64,000 bases of DNA from Halichoerus grypus (GCF_964656455.1 NC_135715.1:171522437-171586436), one strand, 5' to 3'; positions 1 through 12,960 are shown, counted from the first letter of the stretch. Translations and numbers: made by a program. Notes: a model not told the origin generated them from the letters alone.

Positions 1-2887
1 GATGGACCTGTGTTCAAAAAGAACCCATTCTCTGGTTATGTTTTTATAGCCTGCATTGTTTCCATTGAGTTTTGTGCTAACAGTTTGTATAATTATTTTT
101 CCTATTTGGCCATAATATTGTGAGTGTACGAAATGGGCAATATGTCAGGAATAATTAGGCCCCATGTGCTAAAACCCCAGTGGAAAAACCCTCTTTTATA
201 GAAACAACTCATTACCTGTAGACCTGTCAATTTTACTTAGCAAAGGCCATCTGTTTGTAGCCACCTCTTTTCCCAAAGGAGAAATTCCTCTTCCACAAAG
301 AACTGCTCCATGATGTCAAAACACCTTTCTCCATAAAATGGCCTCTCTTGTCTTTACTTCTTTCTGTGCCCTCTAAACTGAGTTATACAACCAACAAAGA
401 TGGCTCTATATAACTTAAGAGCTAAAATAAAATTAATCTAATAGACAATGCCATCAGAGAATGGGTATATTATAAATGTGCTTGGGTGGATTTATGGCTG
501 CAAGAAGCTTTCTCATGGACTATAACTATTACAAAATATTCACAGGTACTTTAACTCTGGTTTTATCAGCATCAGTAAGCCAACTGGTAATTGTCAACCA
601 CATTAAACTGGAATATTCCAATTTCAACTTAATTTGAAATTATAAGGAACATTATGAATGAAAAGAAGTGGTTTCATGTGCCTAGAATTTTTTGTTATTA
701 TTTTTCAGGAAAGTGCATAATTGGTGTTGGAACAGTTCAGATATTAGTAGACCACTCTGGGTTAGCGTCTGTCAATTTTAGAGAAATCCCCCTGGATAAA
801 TACTATGGAGGAATATAAAGCTGTACACATAATGTTCTGCATCCTCCAACCCCCACCCCACCCCCATTTCACAACAAACTAATTTCAGTTTTACCAAGAA
901 TGAGGATGCATATTTTAAAGGCACCAGAGACTAGGGTACCTACATTGCCTACAGTTGGAGAGTAATTCAGAGGGACATTAGGAATTTACCCAGCAGTCTG
1001 CGCTCAAGTTTGCATGTTTATACACATAGTGAGGGAAGAATGAAGCAGGCCTGACATTTCTGCATAAATCTTGTAATTCTCTGCCATTGTCACTGCATAT
1101 TTAGATTTGTCCAGAGCAGAGTAGGATTTTTTTTGTCTTAAACCTCTTTTCTCATATGATGCCACAGTGATCTGCAGTGACTTAACAAGTAATACCTGCA
1201 GTATCTCAGTGTAAAAGGACAGATGACCATGAAAATTACCCGGAACTCAGAATCAGTATGTACTCCTGTTATAATCCCTGCAATAGCATTCAGGGGCCTG
1301 TATTCCCAAGATGAGTTTCAATAAGCTATAAATAGACTATAATGGTCTTCCAATTTAATTACCAACAAACTTTTTCTAGGAAGTCAGCACTCAGCCTTCC
1401 TCTAAATGACAAGTTAATGCACTAAGAACCAGGCATCATTTAGAAACCAACATGCACCATAGTAATAAAGAATAAGCACAAAAGAAAGGGCAAGAATATC
1501 TGGATACTCTGAGTTGGGCCAACCATCCATATGTTGCTGTAATTAGGTACAAATTGTGCACGGTGTCTGCAATGTGGGCTCTTAGAGTGGTTCCGGGGAT
1601 TATATTTTTCTTATACCTAAAGAACTTTTCTGGAATAATTAATAACTCAGGCAGTGTGTAAAAGTTCTAATATTGTACAATGCAAAATGACCTTTGACTT
1701 TCACCTAGTCTAAACTGAAGCTAAACCTTCCTGAATCCATTTTGGGATTCGAATGAATTTCATTTAAAAATTTGTGTTCTCTCTCAGTTCAAGTCATCCT
1801 TGATTGCTTTAGTTATCAGTTTTATTAAAAATATAAGTATTCTGTACTATCTAAAAGTAATTGGATAGTTACTGGCTAATTTTATTTACTTAGCATTAGT
1901 TTATGTTTTCCAACTAAATTTAGAAATAATTTTATAGAAAATGACCTAAGTATTGTTTGAAAGGCATTAAACTAGCAGTAGTCAGAATATAGGTTCACAG
2001 AGAACATCTGAGAAAGAGGAAAAGCAGTAAATGTGAGCAGAGGTAACAAAGGAATATCTAAAATGAGAAAAATATGATTTTTTTTATATTTTAAATTTGT
2101 GACTTCTATCACATCTCTTTCCATTGTACCAACCTGACAAGCATGTCAACTGAATATGATATAATGAATAGAGAGAAGGGAGGTCCTACCTCTTGGCTAA
2201 AGGTAATGGCACAAAATAGAGGCCTCTGATTTGACATGGCAGAAAATATAACATGCCATTCTCTGTCGAGGTGATCCCAAGGGAGGTTTTAACATAGCTT
2301 CCTGTTTTATAAGCCATCGCCTTTCCCATTTCCTCACTCTGATGGCTACCAATCCTGCTATATGAACACAGTGAGGAGACATAACGGAGAAGCATATAAA
2401 GCTGCTCCACTCATAGACACTGTTTATAAAGGGCACAAGAATTGTAGAGCCTGGTTCTAGCTTCACATACTTCATCTTTCCTTCCTCCACTTTTACTTCT
2501 TTTTTTCACACATCTGGTTTTAAATTTCATAAAACAAAAAGTCTTGTAATCCTCCATCACTGTCACTTTCACAGGATGTAAAGCTGTGTATTTTAGTCCA
2601 GGCAAGTACCCAGCAATCAAGCAGATGGGTTTAAATTTTGTATTAAAATATAAACAATAGGAAATGCCTAAAAGATGATTCTGATCTAGTCAAGGTCATG
2701 ACTGAAAGCTTCCATGCCTCTTGCGTCGCAGTGACTTGAAGTATATTTTCAGATGGCCCCTGAAACCACAACTACATGCTATTGAATCCCACCCACCACC
2801 AACGCACACATACACCTTATACACACACAAACTCACAGAGAACAGGAAATGTAGCAATGATTTAAAACCTATGTTATCTAAGAACTT
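1..2887. other. Unique AT-rich sequence, no gene recognised
   Basis: I recognise no interspersed repeat, exon or RNA gene here. Short A/T tracts and a small CA-rich patch near 2805-2830 are the only low-complexity sequence. A minus-strand reading frame at 2186-2620 is listed separately as a weak observation. The block at roughly 1500-1800 is repeat-free and could hold conserved noncoding sequence, which cannot be judged from one genome. Confidence 0.6.
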
Positions 2888-2898
2888 TCACAGTCTTT

Positions 2899-3305
2899 TT
2901 TTTTTAACTTTTTTATTGTTATGTTAATCACCATACATTACATCATTAGTTTTTGATGTAGTGTTCCATGATTCATTGTTTGTGCATAACACCCAGTGCT
3001 CCATGCAGAACGTGTCCTCTTTAATACCCATCACCAGGCTAACCCATCCTCCCCCACCTCCCCTCTAGAACCCTCAGTTTGTTTTTCAGAGTCCATCGTC
3101 TCTCATGGTTCGTCTACCCCTCCGATTTCCCCCCCTTCATTCTTCCCCTCCTGCTATCCTCTTCTTTTTTTTTTTTCTTAACATATATTGCATTATTTCT
3201 TTCATAGGTACAGATTTGAGATTCAACAGTCTTGCGCAATTCACAGCGCTTACCAGAGCACATACCTTCCCCAGTATCTATCACCCAGTCACCCCGTTGC
3301 TGGAG
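2899..3305 (-). mobile_element. 5'-truncated L1 (3' UTR only), with TSD
   Basis: This is the reverse complement of a carnivoran L1 3' UTR, nearly the same segment as the copies at 23326, 31996, 33420 and 61724. The left end is the T-run matching the A tail on the minus strand. The 11-bp TSD TCACAGTCTTT lies at 2888-2898 and 3306-3316. No ORF2 sequence remains. At the 5' end, about ten bases (GTTGCTGGAG) sit in the opposite orientation to that expected, suggesting a tiny twin-priming inversion. Overlapping plus-strand reading frames are by-products of the pyrimidine-rich strand. Confidence 0.93.
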
Positions 3306-3316
3306 TCACAGTCTTT

Positions 3317-4163
3317 AATCTTCTATAGATTTTCCACTAGATTGATCATGGAGTAAAATGAACTGACAGTTTATCTCTTTCTCCTTTCTACATTTTGCTG
3401 GAGATGAAAAAAACAAAACAACAAAACAAAACAAAATGATAGCAAAATAAAGGAGGAAAATAACACTGAAGATTCTAGATACATTTTATACTACATAATA
3501 AGCTCTGTAGTTATCAAGAACTTACTCAATTTTTTGGTCTTATATTTTTGAGACTATGGGTAATCAGTTTCCTCATTTTAAAAGTAAGTATACCAGTGCT
3601 TCTGGGAGTAAGCTGGACATTCAAATATGGTCTTTGCCTTTTTAGAGAGTGCAATCTAAAATAGATGTGAATAATTAACAGATACACTATTTAACAGATA
3701 GACTAATGTGTGTGTTATACAACCAAGATTAAAAAATAATAAGCATTTCTTGCAATTCTTTCTTCTGTTCAGTGTGAGTGCTACAAGATGAAAGACATGT
3801 GCCTTTGGTATACATATCTCAGGATAAGGATGAAAAAGTCTATAAATCTTTAAGTCAAAAGGCTAGTAGTTTTTATTTTTGTTTTTTACTTTTAATCTTT
3901 TCACAGCTGCTGAATAATTGTATAAGCTGTAAGGATCCAGATTTACAAGAAATATAGCTATCTGTGTGGCATATCGACACTAAGACTGAATCAAGTGCTC
4001 CTATGGATTTTGTGATTTTCATACTTGCTTTGCATTTTAGCCATTTTAGGGAAATGATCTCTTTACAAGGTGCCAGAATCATGGGCATAAATACTAGATC
4101 CATTGTCCAGATTCCTTTCAAACCTCTATACAAAAATTTTGAAGAAATGAACATAATATACAC
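3317..4163. other. Unique sequence, nothing recognised
   Basis: I see no repeat or exon. A small AAAAC-type A-rich patch lies near 3406-3436. Two reading frames on opposite strands near 3873-4212 overlap each other and have no recognisable domain. Confidence 0.55.
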
Positions 4164-4164
4164 T

Positions 4165-4230
4165 TCAAAAATTATTAAATTATTATATTATATATATTAT
4201 ATAAATCATTAAATTATTATTATTATTACT
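4165..4230. repeat. AT-rich low-complexity tract
   Basis: Irregular TTA/ATA repeats, ending in a short (ATT)n run near 4213-4228. Confidence 0.75.
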
Positions 4231-4231
4231 G

Positions 4232-4348
4232 TGACTGTCAGTTGTAAATTTCTCATATCCTAAACTATCAAGAACTCCACAAGAGATCATAGCAATTAAG
4301 TATCTGGCATATAGTAAATATTCAAATACTTGCTGGAGGAATAAATGA
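4232..4348 (+). repeat. L2/MIR-like 3' end remnant
   Basis: The stretch ending CTGGCATATAGTAAATATTC then AAATACTTGCTGGA resembles the common end of ancient mammalian L2 LINEs (a 'CTGGCACATAGTAGGTGCTC...' signature). It is short and diverged, so family assignment is tentative. Confidence 0.45.
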
Positions 4349-5370
4349 CTCTAACTTTTGGATATTTTGCTGGTATAGCAGATTGGTGGTAATCTTCAGT
4401 TTCACTCTTCTTCCTCATTTAAAAACATTTCCTTGCACTTCTAGATGTCCCATCACACTGCTGCCCGCTTCTCTCAGTTTGAAAATCTAAGTGTATACTC
4501 CATATTTACAGTTGTGGCTATCTGAGCTTAGGCTTGACCATAAGTGGATCCATTTTTGTCTCTGTATGTTACCTAAATTTTCTTCTTGAGATTACTGTGC
4601 CCTAGGATCAGAAGGGAATTCACTCACGGACAAATAGTAGAATATTTGGTGAAGAGAAGTATAAACAAATAGGAGTTATTTTTGTTCTATAAGAACCAAA
4701 TAGCTATAGGTGTTCGTGTAGAGGCTCAATGATCTCAGGGCATTCAGCTCTGCAAGCCCCTGGGCACTTCTCTCTTGGATGAAAGGTGGTTGCTACAGTT
4801 CTAGACTTGTTTAAGTCAGGAAGTAGAGGCTAAAGGGGAGGTATGAGCAGCTTCTTTCCCCTCAGTAAAGAAAGCAAGAGCTCTCCCAGAAAAAAAAACC
4901 AACAGGCTTCTGCTTATACCCTATTGACTTGAACCCTGTTGCACAGCAAGCCCTTGCTGAAAGGGAGGCAGACAGAAGGATGGAGGGGATAGGTTAGCTC
5001 TCCATTCCTCCCTCACTTTAGCTCAGAAGGCCATCCCAGTTGTTTGGATTCTCTTCATCCCTTAGTCAGTGCTTGTGGTATCTGCCCTCACTGACTTTTT
5101 TTTTTTGCTCTAAGAAATAAGATTTTCTCATTGTTTCTCTAAATGTACTTTTATGAAGCCCAAAGTTTTCATTGACCTTCCATGAATAGAATGCCCCATC
5201 TGAAATTATAAAGAAACAATAGCAAGTGGCTGAAGTTTAGGCCTCATGAAAAGTACATCTTTTAAGACATTTGAGGGTTTTGACATAAAAGCTGCCACAT
5301 TATCCCAATATAGCCTACGTCCATTCTAAGTGTGGTATTTACTACACATTTATTTTTAGCACAAATTCTC

Positions 5371-5371
<1 letters not shown>
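4349..5371. other. Unique sequence, nothing recognised
   Basis: No repeat, exon or RNA gene was seen. There is a T-run near 5096-5106. Confidence 0.5.
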
Positions 5372-5402
<31 letters not shown>

Positions 5403-5600
5403 ACGTATTTATTGTAAGGAATCGGCTCATGCAGTTACGGAGGCTGACAAGTCCCAAGATCAGCAGGGTGAGTTGGATCAGCAGGAAAGCCAGTGGTATG
5501 ATTCTAGTTCAGATTTGAAGGACTGAGAACCAGGAGAACCAATGATGTCTTTCCAATCTGAAAGTCAGTGGTTAGAGACCCAGGAAGAGCCAATTCTTAA
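5372..5600 (-). mobile_element. Poly(A)-tailed retroelement remnant, probably L1M-type 3' end
   Basis: A T-run of about 29 bases is followed by TTTATTGTAAGGAATCGGCT. On the minus strand this reads as sequence containing AATAAA a few bases before a long A tail, the structure of a retrotransposed 3' end. The downstream block (GGAGGCTGACAAGTCCC..., GAGAACCAGGAGAACC) resembles a widespread ancient mammalian repeat that I believe is L1M-derived. The family name is not certain. No clear TSD was found. Confidence 0.5.
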
Positions 5601-6805
5601 ACTCTTACTTTCAATTTCTTCACTTATCTTGTCATGGACCAGTAATAAAGAATGGACATATCAGCATTAGTTTGCCAACCACATGTCACATAAAATAAAT
5701 ATGCTAGTATTATGACACTTTGCTCTTTATATTTACACATGGTAAACAGCTCTCTCTGTTTCTTTTATCTAGATGATAAAACGTATGATTTCTGGTGTAC
5801 TGTTTAAACAAAATTTGATCATAATTATCTGATACTAAAAACCACCAAGGCTTATTTATGTCACATTAATGTAAAGTTAATCGAAACCCTTTCAGGCTTT
5901 ATTGATAATGCCAGCACATCCCAACAGAGTCTCTGTAATTGCTAATCTCCACTAGTTTACTGTAAACATAATTGTGATAGCTGGGCTAACCCATAACAGA
6001 TTAATGTTTAGACTCATTTCCTTTGTCTTACATAACAGAAAAAATGTAAGCATTTCTTTTTTACCCCACAACGTTCTCAGGAAGAACTGCAGTATGTTAT
6101 AAGGCCAGCTATTGGTTGACTATTACTCTGGCACATTTCTTAAGGGTAACTCTGCAACCAGTTTCAAAGCCAAAAATAAAAGGGCATAATTTGATAAAAA
6201 TCTTATTGCCTGGTAGCTTGCAGACATCTGTCAGCAGTTTTGGTTTCTTTTAAAGGGCAACACATGGCTGACTGATCTCATAGTAGAATTTATAAGAGTA
6301 ATTATTGAAATATAATTCAACAAATCACTTTTATCTCTGAAAACCTAAAGCTTTCAAATTTTCGCTTTTTAGTTGTGGAATTCCTAGGGAGAGAGGCTTC
6401 TGCAAAATGAATTTTAATTCCAATAGAAAGCCTTCAGTAAAATTTAAGTAATTTAATGACAAAATAGAAATAATGATTACAAGTCTTTTTATAAATTTAG
6501 TTTTTGCTTTTGCATTTAGAATATTGCTATGGATATAAAAAAATGGCAGCTGGACATTTTAGGATCACATTGCTTATTAACATCAAAAATTAGACATGCT
6601 TATTAACATCAAAAAATTAACATGCATAACTGATTGACAATTAAAGTAGATTTGCACAAAAAAAATTGACTTATGCAGAGGCTGAAAAATGCTTCAGAAA
6701 GAGTTACACGGGAATCAGAGAGCAGAGCGACCTAACCACTATATTAATAGCAGTTCTAAAACACATACACAACATGATTTCACCCCTTTATCCCTTCAAC
6801 CTGTT
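5601..6805. other. Repeat-free unique block, possible conserved noncoding sequence
   Basis: This block holds no recognised repeat and no coding signal. It contains several homeodomain-like TAATT/ATTA motifs, for example CTGTAATTGCTAATC near 5933-5947. A near-perfect tandem duplication of about 27 bp lies at 6568-6621. Regulatory function is speculation until tested by alignment. Confidence 0.35.
6568..6621. repeat. Two-copy tandem duplication, ~27 bp unit
   Basis: The unit containing TGCTTATTAACATCAAAAA occurs twice in succession, the second copy carrying one extra A. The pair is followed by ATGCATAAC. Confidence 0.85.
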
Positions 6806-6809
6806 TCTT

Positions 6810-6960
6810 TCTTCATATCAATTTTCAGATTCTGTAATTATTTCATTTTTCTATTTATTTAATTTACAATCTCTCTCCCCAACTACAATGTAAGTTCTAG
6901 TAGGGCAGAGTCCTTGTCTGTCTTCTTCAGCATTCTATTCAGACATACATGAAATATACC
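6810..6960 (+). repeat. L2-like 3' end remnant
   Basis: ACAATGTAAGTTCTAGTAGG followed by GCAGAGTCCTTGTCTGTCTT matches the typical 'aatgtaagctccatgagggcagggac...tgtct' block near the 3' end of ancient L2 elements. It is diverged and lacks an identifiable terminus. Confidence 0.55.
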
Positions 6961-8950
6961 ATACATGAAATAAAATAGTCAACGTTCAAAAAAGTAGAAA
7001 TTGCATTACAATATTAATGAATGTAAACTAAAAATTAAATGATTAGTTCTTTTAACAAACTTTACTGGGTAAATCATGAAATGGCATTGGCAAGTATTAC
7101 TCAAAGAATTCCATGCTACCTTCACCCTACCACTTTGTCTTCTACCCTAGAACTGTCCTCAGCTGTTCTGCCACAAGGCAGAATCATTGTTGCCCCAGGT
7201 GAAGCCACAGTATAAAGCATCATACCATTCAAGTGTAAATCTGTGGTCCAAGTGTAAGAAAGAGAGATTTGTGAGAATCTAATCATTTGGGGTTTTTTTC
7301 TCTCCTCCAAGCTAAATGAAGAATCCATGGACTGGGTGGAGGTCGGGTAGTGAGGGAAGAAGAATATAAGAAAGAAAGACAGGTTACTGGGGATTGAGAC
7401 CCACAGGGAGAGATGATGATGAAGTGATTTACCAGACATACAAATTACATGGCCAAGGAATTAAATGATTTTCAGATGAATCAGGAGATGTTGTCATGGA
7501 GGAAAAACAGTGGCCAAGAACCACACAGCTTCCTCTCCCTCCTATTGCAATAACATTATGTAAGTTCTCCGTAACATATGTGCCAACTGGAAGAAAAGGG
7601 AAGGATGGAGGGAATGAATGCTAAGTTGACTTAGTATACAGAGAATTGTCAAAATGGAGTGTCCCTTATGGGATGGGAAAGAGCTCAATACAGAAACGTG
7701 TGCAATATGAGAATAATTTCTATAGAAGAGACAATGGAAGCTTTTCAAAGTTTACTCTCTCAGGAACTGCTATGATGGCATAAATTTGTTATACCTTAAA
7801 TAAGTAAGCGTGCATTAATATACATCCCCACAAATACACACAAAGTTCCTGTATATTTCTGTTCTAATCCATAAGAAACTTCTCTTGCTTTAAATACTTT
7901 TCAATTATTTCTTGACCTTGACCAAGATGCTTATCAGGTAAGGGGTACAGATTGATAACTTATGTTGTAACTTATCCATCAGTATTTTACACTGGCATTT
8001 TGGTGTTGTAAATCACTCCAGAATGGGAAAATAAAATCCTGGCAACCCAACTTTACCATTTGTTCTGGTCATAAAACCTAAGCATCCATCCATCCACCCA
8101 CCATCATTCATTCAACAAATATTTGTCTCTTTTATCAGAAAACAAGAGCTTTTCCAGACATTATCAGCAAAATAAGTCTACATCTCATTGGCCAGATATG
8201 AACAGTATGCCTCCCCTAGATATAAGAGAAACTGAAAAGAGTCCCTTCCATCCTCTCTAGCAGAAAGCAGCAAGGAAGGAGAAAGTTGGGAATTGTCCAG
8301 TAAACAACAATATCTACCAAAATAAATAATGGAAAGAACCTCAGGTTAAGAAAAATCTACCTAACTAAATCTTAGCTGTCTAATTCTCTCAGATTACGCT
8401 TGTAATTCCATATCTTTTAACCTTCTCCATTTTCCTGCTGCACAGAGGGAAAAAAATACAATGAAAAAAAAAATGAGGAGAATGTTATGAAGAATATCAT
8501 ACTATGAGCTCTTTCCTCTATCCCCACCTCCTCTCTTTTATTATCACACTGCATTTTTCTCTATTTTCAAGATTTTCAAACTGGAGAAATATTTAGGACA
8601 TATGACTTTGAAAGCTGAGACTGTATTCCAGCAACTCCATCCAGAACCGTAAGAAGCCCACAAGAGAAACTGAATAGGTTAGAATTTCTGCTCCACTACC
8701 TCTGCCCAGACCACCCCCTTCTTTTGTGTCTCCACTTCTTCCTGAATATCTGCCTCTCACACAGCTCAGTGTCTGACTTGACACTGTGAAATTGGTTCAC
8801 TAAAGCTGGAGAATGAAAATCTGCAATTGAAATTTGAGAGGAACTGCCAATAAAGCATTGACTAGACGTGCCATTAAGTATATTTGAAAGTATAATGAGG
8901 ATCTATAGGGAGACTTATTCTTCTCCCATACAATCTCTCAAAGACATTGT
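6961..8950. other. Unique sequence, nothing certain
   Basis: No gene or clear repeat. A short CATC-rich patch at about 8083-8104 leads into CATTCATTCAACAAATATTT, the kind of sequence that begins several ancient mammalian repeats, but too little is left to name. The 105-codon minus-strand frame at 7122-7439 shows no recognisable domain. Confidence 0.5.
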
Positions 8951-8951
8951 G

Positions 8952-9065
8952 TATTCAGTCATTCAACACATGTTTATAAAGTGTGTACTGTGTGCCAAGT
9001 ACTATATAACAGAGTATGTGTTCCCTATACTTGGTCTTTGTTTAGGCAGAGCCATAATGCAAACA
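8952..9065 (+). repeat. Ancient mammalian interspersed repeat fragment, unnamed
   Basis: CATTCAACACATGTTTATAA followed by GTGTGTACTGTGTGCCAAGT resembles the 'ttcaacaaatatttattgag...tactatgtgccaggc' block shared by many old mammalian repeats. I do not assign a family. Confidence 0.4.
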
Positions 9066-11764
9066 TCTGAAAATTAAGTTTAGATGCAGTTATTTTAATT
9101 ATCTTTGATTCCTCAAATCATAAAATAATTGAAATTCTATATCTTGAATGAAAGGAGCACCTTAAACTAGATATTAGGTTTTCTTTTTTTTTGTATTTTA
9201 AAAACTAAACTTTCTTTGGAAACTAATCCACATGGAGTATTTCTTCATATTCATAAAAATGCAAACTCTTTGCAAATGTAATTGCTCAGTCTTCAGAGGC
9301 AAGATAGCTTTACTTCTAAGTCTTTCCTTAGCCTTTTATTTATCTGCTATGGTCCTGAATACTAATTTTAGGAATATTGAACTGCCGTTGGTCAACATTG
9401 TTCAAATATGAAAATGTGTTAATACAATTAATCCCACACTTCTTAAATAACACATCCATCCTTGTAACTTGCCTTTTACTCATATCAGAGTCATTGACTA
9501 ATTTCATGATAATCATTCCTTAACTCAAATGTGGGATTCCTCATCTCTCTCTGTGCTTCATTTAGAACAGGTTTTGAAAGTCTGAGTGTGATTTAGGAGA
9601 AAATGAATAGTATTTCATACTTAGCAACATCACTTGACCAGGAAAGAGCTCAAATCTTTACATGGCTTTTTCTCTTTTAGTCATATGAATTTTAACTTTC
9701 AGAACTAACAATTCATATAATTATCTTGTATTGCTTAGATTTGTACAGTACTCCTCACAATAATGCCCTGTGACTTCTTCAAGCTTTTAGCTGGCGAATG
9801 ACAGATTCACAGCTATTCTGCTTCTTAGATTAACATTAGAACGCAGAATTTGCATCTGGACACTAGGCCTTTACTCATCAAATCAGAAAATGGAACTAAT
9901 GTGGAATAATAATGGAGAGGTAGCTTTTAGAACAGAAGACTAAAAGAGATTTTTATAGAACATGCAGTTCACATTTAAAAAAAATCACAAAATCCATTAA
10001 ACACTGATATATCTTATTTTTCACATCAGTTAAGGTTATCATTGTCTTTTCTAGGACATTCATGATTTTCATGCTACAAGTAATGTTGCTGAGAATTTTT
10101 TGATAACCATTTTAAACGCCAGTCATTAAATAGTGTTCCTTGTCTTTGGATAAAATCCTATGCTCTACCTCTGCATTTTGCACATTTTAAATATGGGCTT
10201 GAATTGGAGAATTTTTTGAGTACAGTGATGTGTAATCCTAGGAGACAATCACAAAAAGAGCAAATGCTAAAAGGACTTTTCTGTGTTAAATTCACAAATA
10301 GTTTTTTAAATATTTTTCTCTATGATTTTTTGATAGAGTGATTAAAATACTCCAGTAAAGAAAGATATTTTTAAGAGGTTCTTTTAAAAAAATCAACTTT
10401 GTTATACAGTTAACTTCTTTATATGTAAATTAATTTATGGTGACTACTTGAAGTAGATGTTGCGTGCTATCAAAACTCAACTAGCATAGTTTATCTTTTG
10501 AATTACCAAACCTGCCAACAATCTCCTTTAAGAACTAGTTAATACCACTTAGGATTTTCACAAATTCAGATTTTTAGTTGGAAATAAGAGAATGATTAAG
10601 AATTTTAATTGAGTGAACCAATCTTCAAAATGGCCACCTACCCTGAAATTCTCTTTTATTTTCCTCTAATACATTATTTTTCTCCACCTTGATTCATGCA
10701 TGCAGATAAATTCAGTCAGTACAGATTACTCTCTAAATGCTCATACTACAGTGTTTCTGGAGCTTCCCTCCAGAACTTTCCTGTGTGTCTGGCTCAGTAC
10801 AGACTCTACTTTTTGGTACTCCCCTTGAACTCAAAGGTAGATAACAAAAATTAAAAAGGAGTTTGAATGGGACCTTTGTAGACTTCCCTCTCTTTCTCAT
10901 TTGCTAGATTGTATTGTTTGCTTTGGAATTTATCTAGAAGAAATAATTTGAAAATTTTAGAGTACCGTACTTCATTATTTTTTCTTCATGTATGCCCCCA
11001 AATTTTGAAAAATAATATACGCTCTTCCACAAAGTTGATATCTAAAATTGCTTCATAAAATTAAGTCCTCACAAAGGGTGTTATCTCCAGCATGCTGTGT
11101 TGTATTTGTGCTATAAATGTATTTTTGCCAAAAGCTTGTAGCTGCAGGTTTAACTTATTTAATTTATGGTAAATGGTAAAAAGCCAGTCCTTATTATCAA
11201 ACCAGTAAGTCAAATAAGGCTTACTTCATTATCAATTCAAATAAAAATGTCACTGTACGTTCTCAAGGTGGCTATCTCTTCTGAACTCTAGATAGGAAGA
11301 TAACAGATAATAAATGATAGATATAGAGAGGATAGAAGTCATCTAGGAGAAGCCTTGTACCTTGCCCTGAGATTTGGGTTTGTTTGGTGACTTTGGAAAA
11401 AGGCATAGCTACCTTCAATATCTCTTGCCAAAGCTCTTTGTTTTCCCTATAAGACTCTTCCATAGGAGGCCATGCATTTTCTAATTGTTGCCTTGGTTTG
11501 GCATGTCTGCCTTGGTTGTACCCAGACAAGTAATATACTTCTCTTTTAGCAAGGAAAGAGAAAGATGATTGAGAAAAGGGAAGTTGGAAAGGAAAAGCCA
11601 GGATGCTGTGAGCCAGAATGGTGTGAGCCAATTTTAAGAAGAAATCTGTATAGAAGCTGAGGTTCTAGAAAATGATTATCATATAGCGGTGTGCCCATGA
11701 ACCCATAGGAAGTTCTGTGTGACTCCAAGGTTACATGTGCACCGATTTTGAAAACCATTGTTTA
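9066..11764. other. Unique AT-rich sequence, nothing recognised
   Basis: I found no repeat with supportable boundaries. Homopolymer A/T tracts occur throughout. The 119-codon minus-strand frame at 11272-11631 has no recognisable domain and overlaps another frame at 11546-11758, so both look like chance. Confidence 0.5.
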
Positions 11765-12045
11765 AAGGACCCCTCAGCTTTATTGAGATATAATTACCGT
11801 AACACTGTGTAAGTTTAAGGGCTTAAAGTGCTTTTATTTTTTTAAAAGATTTTATTTATTTATTTGACAGAGAGAGAGCACACAAGCAGGGGGAGTAGGA
11901 GAGGGAGAAGCCGGCTCCCCACTGAGCAGGGTTAGGGGCTCCATCCAAGCACCCTGGGATCATGACCTGAGCTGAAGCCAGATGCTTAACTGACTGAGCC
12001 ACCCAGGCACCCCCTTAAAGTGCTTTTAATGTGCAGATTTCTGAG
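11765..12045 (-). mobile_element. L1M-type 3' end remnant interrupted by a CanSINE
   Basis: CAGCTTTATTGAGATATAAT followed by the AAGTTTAAGGGCTTAAAGTG block resembles the 3' end of old mammalian L1M copies in minus orientation. The CanSINE at 11837-12013 is inserted into it and duplicates part of it. Confidence 0.5.
11837..12013 (-). mobile_element. CanSINE, complete, with 15-bp TSD
   Basis: Reverse-complement CanSINE: T-rich tail, AAAGATTTTATTTATTTATT, a GA-rich block, GATCATGACCTGAGC and the head TGAGCCACCCAGGCACCCCC. The TSD CTTAAAGTGCTTTTA is perfect at 11822-11836 and 12014-12028. The head is tRNA-derived and once carried an RNA polymerase III promoter. It is not a functional tRNA gene. 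Confidence 0.97.
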
Positions 12046-12960
12046 CTTCAATTTTAATAGATTCTTATTCAAGTAGTCTGAGTGAATCCTTGGATTTGAC
12101 TTTGAGAAAACAAGACTGAAGAAATAAATGGCAAGAAAGAAAATAAATAGTACTCTAAGAGAAACTATGTTGAAGTATTCACCACACAGGTTGAAAGTCT
12201 GTGAAGGCATGGAAATCTATGATTCCTTACTAAGCAGGAATTTATGAAAATTTGGACAAAAAATAGAGGGCTCCAAGAAGCCAGGCATCTACCTTCCCAG
12301 TGACAGTGTTCATGTTGGTGATAAATTTACAAAATATTAAGGAAGGCATATAAATGATTGATGTAGAACAAAGTAGTCATTTTCTCCTTCACTGCTTTAA
12401 TGTTTCTTTTTTCCTGATGCTTTAAGAAAATAATGTCGGTGTGAAATAATTAATGAATAATGTTAAATTTGCTACTGAGTAATTCTACAATGTGGTAAAG
12501 CACACTATTTTCTATTTCTTAAAGAGAAACTAAGATTTGTGTCTTCTATTAAAGATTGGTCCTGCCATCCCCAGGGGCAAAAATCAAGGAGAAAATACTA
12601 TTTTGTTTGCACAGTTTATTTAGCCACATTTAGCTACTATTTTTGTAATATATTCCACCAAAAACTGTTTTCTTCTCTGTCATGTACTATAGTTTGTTCT
12701 GTTTATTGCATTTAATGGTATTATACGATCCTTTGTATCTTTTAGTTTTCCAATGAGACAGTTTTAATATTTTGTGCTATTTGGGATATTTAAGGTTTTT
12801 CCATATAATATTTCTTCTCTTTAACAAGGACTCATGGGTAAGCAGGATACTCTGTTGGCCAAATTGTACCTGTATAAGATTATTGCCTTGTTGCCATAAT
12901 GCATTTTCAAAAGTAAGTAGCGAAAATGCAGTAAGCTTCTGTTTTACATCAGATTCCTTT
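12046..12960. other. Unique sequence, nothing recognised
   Basis: No repeat or exon could be supported. Confidence 0.5.

Noticed and set aside
11272..11631. 119-codon minus-strand frame
   Set aside because: No domain, no splice or promoter evidence, overlapped by another frame. Fits chance.
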